Source of the DNA: Galaxea fascicularis
Lineage: Eukaryota > Cnidaria > Anthozoa > Scleractinia > Euphylliidae
Assembly: GCA_948470475.1 (NCBI GenBank)
Contig: OX419344.1
Location: forward strand, 21,627,725-21,691,724
Reading direction: 5' to 3'
DNA: 64,000 bases
Shown piece by piece: positions 46,208 to 58,400 of this stretch. The notes below the pieces were generated by a model, which ran no database searches, was not told where the DNA came from, and saw nothing but the letters and a program-made list of their open reading frames with translations. A program made the translations under genes and the position numbers. Position 1 is the stretch's first letter. Every line of letters starts with the position of its first letter.

Positions 46208-47889
46208 CTTCCCAGTATATATCGTAGCTCATTTTAAATTAATTGTCGATCGTCTTCCAATTTTCTCCGAATGCTATTTTGTTTAACTGGCCGCGTTACC
46301 CACGTCCAGCGGAGGGGGCAACAAGGGTTTTGTATGGGCCAGATTGTAGTGCTCCGGCTACCTATCAGAGCACTTCATGAAAATTGTCACTGGGTGAAAC
46401 ACCACGTACCCACGCGGGTTCAATCAGGTGACAGGCGCGTCGTGACAGAACGTCCACCACAACGAGCAAGTTTTACTTGAGAAAGTTTATTTGCTGGTGT
46501 GTAAAGAAAACCTTGTCTAAACAAAACCTTGAACAAGTTTTGACTTGACAAAATTTCTTGCGTGGTTCTGTGTCATGTGAAAACTAGTTAAGCTTATAAT
46601 CAAAGCTCAGAAGTGCCTTCGAAGGCAAGATTTCCGCACAGCTCAACTGGTACATTAATTAACTCTGTATACACTCTAATAATGTTTACCGTTTTTAACT
46701 CAGAAAAATGGGTACATGCCTTTTCCGAGTTGTGCGTGCGAAGTGTGAATCCGCTCACCAGTGACAACGCTTGGCAGTAGAACCAAGGAATGACCTAAAG
46801 CCACCTAAAACCACCTAAAACCACCTTCAGAAATCTAAAAAAGTCCACTAAGAAAACTGTCTTTATAATTTTGAGGTATTTTAGTGACAATTTTGTTGAC
46901 AAATTTTAGCGCACCCGCGGGGGGTTTAGCGCGCTCCTCCTACGTCGAACATACTGAATTAATGTGTCCTGAGGTAAACTGAAAGCCACACAGTGGGCCA
47001 CGTGGGAGCGGGCATCACTACTCAATTCTACCAAATAAAGTTTGAGCCCGGCCGACCAAGCAGCCACGGCTACTCCGTCAAAGACCGGCCACTGATAGAC
47101 AACCTGATGGGTTAGAAGTCAGTATTACAATGGTCTCCGTTGTCGGTTCTGATTTCATCCAAGGTTGACAAGATATTTAGAGTCGTCTCCTTCTTTGAAA
47201 CCGATACGTATGCATTTGATTGTGAACGTCTGCGTCCTAAAAATGGGGTTGATGTGGTCATAGCCGTGGTATTTTGAACGTACCACTGATGTTTTGGCCG
47301 ACCATTTCTAGTGTTAAGAATGTTGATCTCCTTAAACTTTCTTTAACCTAGGAGAGAACAGGTCAAAATCGAAGTTTACAGAGTGAGAGAACAGTTTCCA
47401 CTAAATGATTCTGAATGTCCTTGGTTAACCAGTCGTAGAGAGAAGACACGAGACAAAATAGATCCTTACCCTTCCCCCACCGCCCACTGAATACCTGCAT
47501 TAAAGAATAATTTCTCCGGCAAGCATTCCACGGGCCATGTGCTTCCAGCGGAGGATTTCTAATACGTTCCTAAACGGAAACAGAAGTAAGGGCCAGGGAA
47601 CACAACTGAAATGGGACGAGCACACGATGCAATGAAACAGATTGAAAACAATCAAACTCTTTCTGGAAGTCAATGGAAATAGCTATATACGAGACATTCC
47701 CTTCAAAGGACCGTTCCATGGTGGCGGTGCTCCATATTCCTCTCTTAACCTACCCCTTTTCATTCAGTATTTGTCAACAGCGTCAACCGAATAAGTGCGT
47801 TTCTAAAAACCACCGAAACCTTTTTTCGGTTGACATAATTTCCAACGTATCTTAAAAACGAAGACGTTTCAGTCCAGGCATAAGTCTGG
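46208..47889. other. Intergenic; B4GALNT 5' flank, no gene seen
   Basis: It holds short unconvincing ORFs and, near 46800, a run of ACCACCTAAA words. I see no TATA box at the B4GALNT start. The right part leads into the LINE. Confidence 0.45.
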
Positions 47890-48557
47890 AGAGACTCGCA
47901 TGATGTCCGGACGTGTTTTCGAGTAGTCCGAGAAGTTATTCTCTCCGCCCTAAAATGTCAAGAAAAGAAAGTGAGGAAGGCAGTAAAACATCTTCTGTCG
48001 TACGAAGAAAACGTGATGAAAGGTTTAGTAGCGGATGCTCGCCCGAGGTACCTCCAACCATGTCGGCGAAGCAGACTCTTGAAGAATTAAGCAACAACGA
48101 GAGAGAGGATAGTCCTAAACAAGATCCGTAGGAACACAGACGAACTACTGGAAGAAAACCGTGCTATGAGAAGGCAACATGAAGAATTAAAGGAATCTTT
48201 AGACTTCAATAATGCCGAAATTGACGTCTCTCAAAAAGGAAAATAAAGAGCTTAAAGATAAAGTGTCGTCGCTTGAAAAATCTCTCAGCGAGGTAAGAGC
48301 AGATGTTGACATCCTCTAAGAAGATTTTGGAACGGCGATAACCTAAGTAGATGACGTGGAACAGTATACAAGAAAACACAACTTAGAGATTCATGGAATC
48401 GCCGAAACTGCAGACGAAGATATCGCTGAAAATGTTGTTAAGCTTGGAAAAGTCGTCAACGTGCACATATTTCCCTCTGATATCGACATTTACATAGTTA
48501 TACTTATGTACAAGGTTAAATATTGGCTAGTTCCCGATTTTAATTTGTGATATTTTT

Positions 48558-48655
48558 AGTACTAAGTCTTCTAAATATAATTTTAGAAACCAAAATTTTG
48601 ATATTCCTAGATTTAATTCTGTATTGTATGGTAAACATTCTCTTAGATATCTTTT
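48558..48655 (+). mobile_element. Fragment of a different LINE family inside the L1-like copy
   Basis: The frame reads YNFRNQNFDIPRFNSVLYGK then HSLRYL, a C-terminal signature of another animal LINE group (RTE/CR1-like) that does not belong between ORF1 and RT of an L1/Tx1 element. It sits exactly where the endonuclease is missing. Confidence 0.5.
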
Positions 48656-49130
48656 CAACGTAACAAGACCCCCGGAACAGACGGTCTAACAGCAGAATTC
48701 TATCTCTGTTTTTGGAAGGAGATTTCTTGCCCTTTGATTGACTGTCTCAATCACGGGGCTCTACAAGGTGAATTTTCCGTCTCTCAGAGACAAGGAATTA
48801 TTTCGCTAATCCCAAAAAAGGATAAGGACCTATTGTCCCTTAAAAATTGGCGTCCCATTTCGCTTTTAAATACAGATTACAAAATTGCTACTAAATGCTT
48901 TGCTAAACGGCTAGAGAAAGTTCTTCCGCTTCTTATAGGAAGTGATCAAACAGGATACATTAAGGGCAGATTCATTGGCGAAAACATCCGTCTTATTTCT
49001 GATATTATCGCACAACATGAAAATGATCAAGGAATGATCTTCTTTCTGGATTTTGAAAAAGCGTTTGACTCGTTAGAATGGGACTACCCCTTCCGGGTGT
49101 TAGAGGAAATGAACTTTGACCCAAGTTTTC

Positions 49131-49283
49131 GTAACTGCAATCTTGGACAGAATAAAATGAGAAATAAAACCCCCCTCCCCCCATAGCAATGTTGAGTTCG
49201 CGCGCAAACCAAACTGCGCCTTTTTTTCATCATTGAAATGGGGGGGAGGGGGGACTTAAATTTTTCATTTGTTTTGACCGAGA
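49131..49283. mobile_element. Nested insertion splitting the LINE reverse transcriptase
   Basis: The RT frame breaks after NFDPSF and resumes at WVHTFYHNISSC, which normally follow each other. The intervening sequence of about 150 bp contains ACTGCAATCTTGGAC, a C-tract (near 49170), TTCGCGCGCAAACC and a complementary G-tract (near 49240) that could fold back. It looks like a short non-autonomous element. Confidence 0.65.
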
Positions 49284-51489
49284 TTGTGGGTCCACACATT
49301 TTATCATAATATCTCTAGCTGCATTGTAAACAATGGACACGCTTCGGAATTCAACCCCCTAAAAAGGGGAGTGAGACAAGGGTGTCCGCTTTCCGGAATG
49401 CTTTTTATTCTTGCTGTAGAGCCTCTTGCTATTCAGATCAGAACAAGCAAATCGATCAAAGGCCTTAAAAACGGAAACAAAGAATCTAAAGTCAGCCTAT
49501 ATGCCGATGATACCACTACTTTTCTTCATGACGACTCGTCCGCAGTAGCCCTTTTCGCTTTGCTTGATCGATTCAGTATGCTATCCGGTCTGAGAATAAA
49601 TAAGTCGAAAACTGAAGGGCTGTGGCTGGGATTGTGGAAAAACAGATTAGGTAATGACGAGCCTTTTGGAATCTCTTGGCCGAAGCAATACGTCTCCTCC
49701 CTCGGCGTAGTTTTCGCTTATGAAACGCATGTCGGCGAGAAAATCAACTTTGATGAACGGCTTGTTAAAATGAAAAAGGTGTTAAATTTTTGGTCGGGTC
49801 GGCGCTTGTCAATCCTGGGGCGAATTGCTATTGTCAAAACATTAGCACTATCTAAACTTATTTATAATTGCTCTGTACTTCATACTCCGACCGATTTTGC
49901 TAAAGAAGTTAATAAGGTCATTTTCCCTTTCATATGAAACTTTAAGCCTGATAAAGTCAAAAGAAACACGCTGACAGGCCCAATCTCCAAAGGTGGCCTT
50001 AATATGGTCAATTTCGTGGACGTAGAAAAATCTCTTAAAGCTGCCTGGGTAAATCGCAATTGTTCATCGGATGGTCATCATTGGTGTGCACTTCTTGATT
50101 CTCATCTTGAAAAATTCGGAGGCTCTTTTTTGTTTCAGTGTAATTACGATTTGAAATTCTTAGATCTAGAGGGTCTCCCCCTCTTTTATAGGAACATTTT
50201 AACGGTCTGGCAGATCCTTCATTCCAAGGTACCCCTTAGTGTTAATGAAATTAAAGAGGAAATACTTTGGAATAACCGCTTTATTAAGATCGGCGGAAAG
50301 ACGGTTTTTTATAAAGCATGGGTTAGCAAACGCATTTTAAGAATTAAAGATATCCTCAATGTTCACGATAACTTCCTCTCTTTCCAAGAGCTTAAAGATA
50401 CTTCTCACATTCGTGGTACCTTTCATGATTACGGTGGTCTTTTGGCCGCGATTCCTAAAGATTGGAAAAATGCTATCTTACATGGCAATCAGGAACACAC
50501 CAACGAACCAAAGGTAACACAACTAACCGCTGAAAATGCTTCAGCAATATATGCTCGACTAATGTTTGCTGAGAAATCTTTCTGCCCTCCATTAATTGAA
50601 TCCTATTTAAGAGAACAAACATTCACTCCTAGAGCCGTATATGAGCTTCCATTCAAAATCACCATTGAAAATAAGCTAAGAAGTTTTCAGTTCAAACTCA
50701 TCCACAATATTCTTCTGACCAATCAGCGCCTTTGGAAAATGAATGTTAAATCTTCTCCAAAATGCGAACAATGTGATGCTCCTTGTGAAACTATTAGTCA
50801 TATTTTTTACGAGTGTCCTGCGGTAAAAGGTTTTTGGGAAAAAGTCATAGATTGTTGGAATCGTAAACGTTCTGAAAACATAAATCCCAATTCAACGGAA
50901 GTTCTTCATGGATACAAACATACTTTCTCATACCATTATCTCTTAATTGCTAGATATTACGTTTACTTAGCTAGAAACAAGTTTGAGACCCCAGAGCTGG
51001 AAGTTTTCATTGTTCTCCTGGAAATTAAAATCCAGTGCGAAAGAGAAATCGCAATAACAAACGGAAATCTTAACAAATACAGAAATAAGTGGACCACGCT
51101 GTGCATTTCTGATTAGTGTTGGATTTATAGTAATTTAGAAAACGTTTTTTTATTTGTTCTGCTTGTTGTTGTTAATCTGTTGAACTTTCGTATTCCGCTT
51201 TATTTTGCTTGTTTGTTCATTTATTTATTTATTCGCCTCCTTTTTATTTGCCGTCCTGTTATTGCAAAGTTTATTGTAATGTGATGTTAAATAATGTTTA
51301 ATAAATAAATTATTATTTAAAAATAAAAAATAAATAAATAAAAATAAAAAATAAAAATTTTCAGCAAATTTGTCCTGGGGTATCTTAAAATCGTAGTAAA
51401 GAGACGATCTTTCTAGAATAATCGGATTGCAGTTTTAGAAATGGCTTTCCGGGATTTTCAGGAAACGGTCCCCTCGAAGTCTTTAGTAG

Positions 51490-51690
51490 GGAGTTACAGA
51501 AACGAGGACGGCAACGGCAACGAAAACGTGCTGTTTTAAAACATAAGACTAGTTTTCGTAACTCTTTCGCAATTATTCCAGTTTGTTTAACTTGGAAAAT
51601 GCAGGCGAACTCTGGTAGGAACGACGTCAAAGTAATGAAAAAGAAAGAGAATTTTGCCGTCATACGCTCACGTTCTCGAGGCCGAAGGCC
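51490..51690. repeat. Dispersed repeat, second copy
   Basis: Aligns with 26850-27030 through GGCAACGGCAACG, TTTTCGTAACTCTTTCGCAA and CTTGGAAAATG, ending CTCACGTTCTC. It runs directly into the CCGAAGA minisatellite on its right. Confidence 0.65.
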
Positions 51691-51895
51691 ATCCAACATA
51701 TTTCGAAGACCTGCGAAGATTGTGCGACACCTTCCGAAGAAATCCGAGGATTGTACGAAACCCCCGAAGATTTCCGAACGTTACTCGAACACTTCCGAAG
51801 ATATCCGAAGAACACCCGAACACTTCCGAGGATTTCCGAAGATCGCCGGAACACCTCCGGAGGTCTCCGAAGATCACCGGATATTTTTGAAGTTT
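51690..51895. repeat. CCGAAGA-type minisatellite, locus 2
   Basis: Repeats of TTCCGAAGA/TTCCGAGGA with CACCCGAACACTTCCG and a terminal CCGGA variant, matching the 41-kb array, including the ATCTCCGGATATTTTCGAAG-like exit (here CACCGGATATTTTTGAAG). The flanking sequence is unrelated to the first locus. ORFs in all frames on both strands are artefacts. Confidence 0.8.
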
Positions 51896-51899
51896 CATT

Positions 51900-52796
51900 C
51901 CTTCTAGTACCTCTGTTTACCGACGCTTTATCTTCGTCTACGTTCTTGCAAGGCCTGTTTCTCCAACCACACTTAGCTATCTAATTGTGTTTATCTACCC
52001 CACCCAAACGAAACGTTTTCCTACTTTCTGTCCGCAAAAAAGAAGTTGAAGGCGGGAAAACTGGAGGTCGTGGCGTCTCGCTTGTCTTTAAAGCTTACTC
52101 CAAATTTCAGGCTTTAATACTGCAGGTACGCGGATTGCTTTATCGCAGGTGACTGGTCACGGAAATTTTTCAAGCTTCTCTTTCAACTCTTCGACGCTGA
52201 ACTTTTACAGCCAGCGTTTATTGGCGATGTCCGCCACTGTTTTAGGCGACAGCTTCGTCCGTACGCTCGGTCTCTTGAAGTATAAACCGAATTTGGTTAG
52301 TTTGAGCGGTTTTCGTTCCCGGTTCACCCCTGTTGGCGAGCAAATCCTCACTGCCACTACTGTCTGATTCAGACAGTGTGTACGTAGTTGATGGTTTAGC
52401 TATTTGGGCTGGCACTTGCTTCATCCGCTGCTGTCGAATTCGACTGATGCAAGCGCTTGAGCGATTCGCTCATGATATTCAAATTTTCACTCATTCGAGT
52501 TAAAACATTAATCATTACCTGGTCCTTGGGACAGCTGCTGCGTTTCTATTGGCTTCGTCCAACCTGGCGTAGAAGTTCATCTTTATCGTTGTCCACTAGG
52601 TTTGTCATAATTTTGTAAACTTTTCTGTGGAGAATGCTTCGCCGTCCACCATACCACTCGGTTTCCCCTCGGTTTCTCGTACGCAGCTGAACTTGGTTTC
52701 CCGCGCGACTCGAACTCACGTGACTTAGAACAGTGACGAAGTAGAATACATTCTTTTGGACGATTGTGAGTTGCTAAGAGGCCACAAACATATTGC
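51900..52796. other. Intergenic with a possible gag-like remnant on the minus strand
   Basis: Minus-strand frames at about 52420-52620 give MTNLVDNDKDELLRQ and, after a stop, MSENLNIMSESLKRLHQ, a hydrophilic coiled-coil-like stretch resembling the start of retroelement gag proteins. It is broken by stops. The rest is unassigned. The right end carries the promoter of the small secreted gene. Confidence 0.25.
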
Positions 52797-52804
52797 TTAT
52801 AAAG
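52797..52804 (+). promoter_or_regulatory. TATA box of the small secreted-protein gene
   Basis: TTATAAAG lies 54 bp upstream of the ATG at 52858. Transcription would start near 52828, leaving a 5' UTR of about 30 bp. A CACGTGA-like E-box word is found further upstream (near 52718). Confidence 0.45.
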
Positions 52805-52857
52805 TCAATTTGGCCAAGAATATTTCTTTTTAATTCAAAGTAATTCACCTGCAGACC

Positions 52858-55374
52858 ATGAAGACAATAATCTTCTCGCTGATCATTTTAATTTTAGTTT
52901 CCTCTCGTATCGAGGTTTTCGGGAAGCCAGCTCTCAACGGTAAGTAACTCGACGGCAAAGTTTATTTCATTTTTTACCGCTCACATTCACATTTGGTCTC
53001 ATCAAAGATGAAGCTGCTTTTTTATCTTAAACAGTTACTGCCTCAGTTTTCGACTTCTCTTTAGTAGTAAACAGTATTATTGGATCTCCTTTATACTTGA
53101 ATCAAAAGGAAAGAAGCTAGAAACGTGTGAGGTTGACGTCGACTGTCGACGCAAGATTTTATGTGTGCGTTTGCATTGCAATTTATGTGATTATATGGAA
53201 AATTGTATTCGTAGTGTTTCAGTTGAACACTTCAAATGTATTTAGGTTTACGTTCGTCATTCACAGAAAATTTAAACGAAATAAAAACGGGATAAATGGA
53301 TTTGATGCATAGCATTCATTAAATTTACGAACTCAGTTTAAATGTCCGCCATTTTGATTTTCGAAAAAACGGGGATTTATATTTATTTGAGGGTGACTAG
53401 GCAACGAGTGACGCAGTAGACGGTAAATTTTCGTAGTGGCCCAAAAGATTTGGTGATATGTCAACACGAGTCGAGAGAATCGTGAGGCTCACGTGCGTTG
53501 TAAGAGACCGGTCATTATTTAGCGGGGAGAGGGGGGAGGGGAGAGGAAGGGCTACTAAACTGAGAAGAAAGTTTGGCCAAGAAGTTGTCGCACTCCCTTC
53601 TAAAGGGATAAAAAAAAACTCTGACCCTCCCCCCTTAGTCCATTAAAAGAAACTGTGACCTCTCCCTAAAGGCATTTTTTTTAAAATGGCCCTTTCCAAA
53701 GTGAGGCCTCAAAAAGCCAAGCCTGTAAAGTAAGGGCCCACTATTGCCGAGAAATTTCCGCAGCATTTATAAACAAACTATTTTTAAGCAGCCATTATGA
53801 TTCGCTATATTGCATTTTGAAAGCTCGCAGTATGCTTTCTAAACGTTAACTGAAATTTAATACACATTGGTGTCACCAGCTCGATGTTGATTGGCTATAA
53901 GCACGCAGCTAATTCTTGCTAGCTCTGTTTCTCTTACGTCATACCTACAGACAATAGTTTTATGCATGCAGAAGTGACGTCAACTAATACACTAACCAGC
54001 AGTTTGATCAGTTTTGTTATGGCGGAGTCGCCAGTGCACCTCAGGAATATGCATAATAAAACAATTATTGGATTCGGTTTTCGCATGATAGCGATAATTA
54101 TCAAGGCCTCAGTTTGTGTTATCCGCCTCAGCCTTCGGCTTCGGCAGATAACACAAACTTTGGCCTTGATAATTATCGCTATCATGCTCAACCTCATCCA
54201 ATAATTGTTAATTATCTCTCTTAAAGAGGAAAACAGAAACTTGTGCGAGGATGAACGAGATAAGGCCGAGTGTATAAGAGAAGTGGAGGAGACTAAAGGA
54301 AGCATGGATGATGGACAACAACAAGGTATGATTCAATATAAACGTAAACCGGGTTAAACTATGTTTTATCAGGTGCAAGCGAGCAAGTGACTTTTGGAAG
54401 ACGTTAGAATGCACAACAATTTGAGTCGGTTTAAACTACAATCTTCAGTAACGAGCCGGAATAATTTCTCCTTACAATATTTCTACCGAATCAAACACGC
54501 AAGTGGTGAGAATAAACCAAATGATCAAAAAAGATAAGAGGTCTTGATGATGACTGAATTAGCTAGTAACATGTATCAGTCCGGTTCAGTCCGGTTACCG
54601 TCCCATCCGGCTCCGGTTGCCCGTTCCGGAAGCCGCGGGGAGTCTTGAAGTGAAATGATTTTACTCCGCTGCAACGAAACTTTGGATTTTCCCCCTAAAA
54701 TGGAACTTTTTGCTCACTCAACTCTGAAAAGCGAAGGAAAAACCAGCAATAGAGCAAAGGCCTGGTTATTCTCTAGAAAGGCGAGTATTCATTTGATTTT
54801 ACTGACAAGCCTTGGCCATGGTCGATTTGCTGCTTTTCTAACACTGTACTTGAGAGGGAGAGAGAAAACTTAATGAGACTACCATCGGACTACAATCAGA
54901 TTTGAGGGAGTAGCTGTAAACTTCATGCTGTGTATGTAAGATTGAGCCATGCGAAAAAATATTAAAGATCATCAGAGATTCTTTTATAACACTAAGTATA
55001 AGAATGAAGTACAATAAAAATTATTTTACCTGTGCTTTTTTTGTAGCAAAGAAAGTTAAACAAGATTTCTGAATTTTACCAGTTAAAGAAATATATCCAT
55101 GAAGGACAACCAGGAACTGAGTTAACCTGAAAATTTCGCTTAACCTCAACACAGTTCAGACTTGTATCATTAGATGGACACAAGTACCGGGAGTGACAGT
55201 AATCACGTCATGATACTAAAGAACTTCATTCCTACATCAATGAACCTCGTGTCGAACAATTCGGAGAGTAATCGTGTTCGTAAATTCAAATCGGACTCGT
55301 GCTGCGCGCTCGTCCGGTTTTGAAATTACTCGCTTGATTACTCCATGAATTTTACTCCACTCGGTCTAATTACT

Positions 55375-55421
<47 letters not shown>

Positions 55422-58400
55422 TGATGATGATGATGACGATGACGACGATGATAATGATAGCGCTTTATAAAAAATAACTCTTTGAAAACATTGTTTACTA
55501 CTTCTTTATTGGTCCTCGATGTAAAGACTTCATGCGCTGTGCTTTTAAAAGGGCTAAATAAATGGAAACAGTGGACTTAAATTAACTATTTTGCGACAAA
55601 ACGTCAATCAAGTTCGTTTCTCCAAATTTATAACAAACGTTTTACACAGTTGTTCAAAGCGTGAAACCTGGCAACGCGCTTGGCCACAAAAAACTCTCGC
55701 GACAATTTGGTAATTGAATTTTAATAACGTTAACTAGAGCCACCCGTTGTTTGTAAGAAAAGAGTTTCCAGGATCCATATTCTACTGGTCTCGTACTTTT
55801 GTTTTAGCAAATGTGCATCTCTTTTCTTAAGTAGGGTATAGTTTAATAAGACTCCGGCGTTCACAAAGAAAATTCATACATGGTAAATATTCAGGTTTGT
55901 AAATAATTAGTATTGAGTAGCGGGGTTTCCTTTGTTGTGAATAAAATAAGATAAATTTGTGATTGGATTTTGTGATTTAAAGGAGACATATTCAAGCATT
56001 AGCTGACACTGTTATTTTCTTAGCTGAACAAACCATGGACAAGGCGTTTCAGGGAGCGTAAATGACAAACCGGCTCTTTTGCTTTGTGCGTCGGCACAGT
56101 GACTTGAATAGCTAGTAAATATTACTGCTGGACTTTCTGTTTTTGGCCTTCCATTCTTCTCCTCCAATATAAACTTTTCCGACCCTGCGTTTGCAATTAA
56201 CCTTGAAAGTTAACCAACGGAGTAGCTTGCCATTCAGTTTCCCCAGAAATCGAATCTTTGATCCATCGAACAACTGATCGAATCAGTTACTGCTGTGATC
56301 CTCTTTATGTGAACCTGATCTGTTGTTCTCGAATCTGTTGCGAAAGCCATTCTAGTCCCTCGTAAAGTCCTTTTCCTTTTAAGGCGCATGTGGCCTGGAT
56401 AAACCAACTTCTTCCCTTCAAACTGTGTAGCCCTAATTTCTCACTCAGTTCCGAGGTCGACATCGCGTTGGGCAAATCCTGCTTATTTGCAAAGATCAAA
56501 AGAACAGCTTCTTGTAATTCATCCTCGGCTAAAAGCTTAAACAGCTCATTTTTCGCTTCCGCCACCCGGCTTCGATCACTGCTGTCCACAACGAAAATAA
56601 GTCCTTGAGTTTCTTGGTAATACAGCCGCCACAAAACACGGATTTTGTCCTGACCACCAATGTCCCACACAGTAAAACTAATATTTTTATACTCGACCGT
56701 CTCCACGTTAAATCCTATCGTTGGAATCGTGGTGACTGGCTCGTCCAGTTTTAGTTGATATAAAATAGTTGTCTTTCCCGCTGCGTCTAAGCCCACCATC
56801 AAGATACGCACCTCTTCTTTGCCGAAGAGGCGTTTAAAAAGCCTGGTCAGGGTATTTCCCATGGCCTGGCTTATTTACCTCTTCTTTTTAGCTATTTTCA
56901 GTTCAATCACCCGCGCGCGGAGATCACCTCAAAGGTGAACTTTATACTGATTAATATTTCATGTTGAACCTGTAAGGTTGATATAAGTGCGCATGCGTAA
57001 GATGACATCGCGGTCAGTTTGAATCCGGCAAATGACGACATTGTCAGAGTTTGTTTGCGAAAGAAATTTTTGAATTGTTTATGGATACGTCGAGTTAAAT
57101 GGCATAGGCTTATCATAGGCTCAGGGAGAGACATGTGCTGTTTAGTTAGCGCCACAAAGGAAAATTAATTAACTTGTTTGTGGCCTTGGAAACTTAAATG
57201 CAAGAAATACAACCTGACCCGCAAAGCATATGGGAGAGAGGTTTACGGTGAAGAAACATACGCACAAGGAAAAAAAAAACAACAACAACAACAACAAAAA
57301 GAAAACAATCGTCGTACAATTTCTTGTTGTCAATTCTGTCAGCCTCATGGACTCTAAGAGAATGATACCTAAATTCCTTACTCAGTATACTCTCTCATTC
57401 AGCCCCCCATAAAGAGCCTCTCGTCCTTTCCGCCAGAAGGCCTTTGGCACAAGAAGCTTATTTTAAAGGGTTTATTAACGTCGGGTGTACCTGCTTGCGT
57501 TAATGGTGATTTCCAGATAGGGTCATATAAAATGTTGTTACGTTACTCGTTAAGGTTTTTGTGCAACTAGGCCCACACTCCACTCGTTAACAAAAGAACG
57601 GGAAGACCTAAGAATGAGAATGCCCTTGACCTTTCTGGGAAAAGTTGCCCCACTGGACTTTCGCATATTAACTTTCTCTCTAATAATTGCGCTAATCCTT
57701 GATTACAAAGGAGGTAACTGCGTAAGCTAACTTTATGGAAAGAGAAAGTTCTTCTCATTAATACTAATATTTTCATTGGCAGGTGACTCGATGGTGAACT
57801 GTGATCTCGTAAGTGTTAACAATTTTGCTTATTCTTTGCTGAGCATAACAAGAGAACTCGCTTTATCGAGTTAAATCTTTGCTGTGCTGTAATAATAATA
57901 TTACTAATCTCGCGTCGGGCAGATGTTCATTCTCAGTGGGAAAAAACGTATGCAAGTTAGGTTGCTTTTACGCTTAATGAAAAGGTCCTTGAGAATTAAA
58001 GTACTTCTCAGTAGCTAACATTCGAAAGGTCAATCATGAGGATTTCCTCTCTTCAAATAATCACTTTGTACACTATAGTCACTCTATAGTCACACGGTTT
58101 GTCCCGTGACTGAGTTTGACTCCGAGCAATTACTTTGCAAGCCCGTAGCAGGGGAGGGGCACCTTTCCCCCCCACTCCCACCCCCTCCAGAATTTTGTAT
58201 GATTTTGAGTGCCTTTTTAGAATTTATTACTTGTCAGTTTCCGGCCTGATAACAATTGTTTTTACAGCAGCAACAAGGCAAGGCACTCTTACCTGAATTG
58301 GTAAGAACCAAAATGGATCGAATTCTAGGGACAGGTTCCCAGTTGATAAAAAGAAAAAAAATTGTCGTCGTGTGTTTACATCTTCCATAAAACGTGAAAT

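Larger units (their letters stand above)
47890..51360 (+). pseudogene. Decayed L1/Tx1-like LINE
   Basis: ORF1 remnants (47913-48480) show a charged coiled-coil-like segment and VEQYTRKHNLEIHGI, a phrase typical of L1/Tx1-like ORF1p. The endonuclease is missing. Reverse transcriptase follows from about 48660: KTPGTDGLTAEFY, IISLIPKKDKDLLSLKNWRP, SDQTGYIKGRFIGENIR, FLDFEKAFDS, RGVRQGCPLS and the catalytic YADDT at 49500. The RT is split by an insertion at 49131-49283. A TGA at 49935 interrupts the frame before the C-terminal region (50004-51116), which ends with a CCHC-like knuckle (CEQCDAPCETISHIFYECP). An A-rich tail lies at 51299-51360. No intact ORF, so not autonomous. Confidence 0.88.

Noticed and set aside
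57783..58300. Two GT/AG-bounded segments as exons of the secreted-protein gene
   Set aside because: Including them breaks the frame of the last exon, which is open and in phase when exon 2 joins it directly; they could still be alternative exons.
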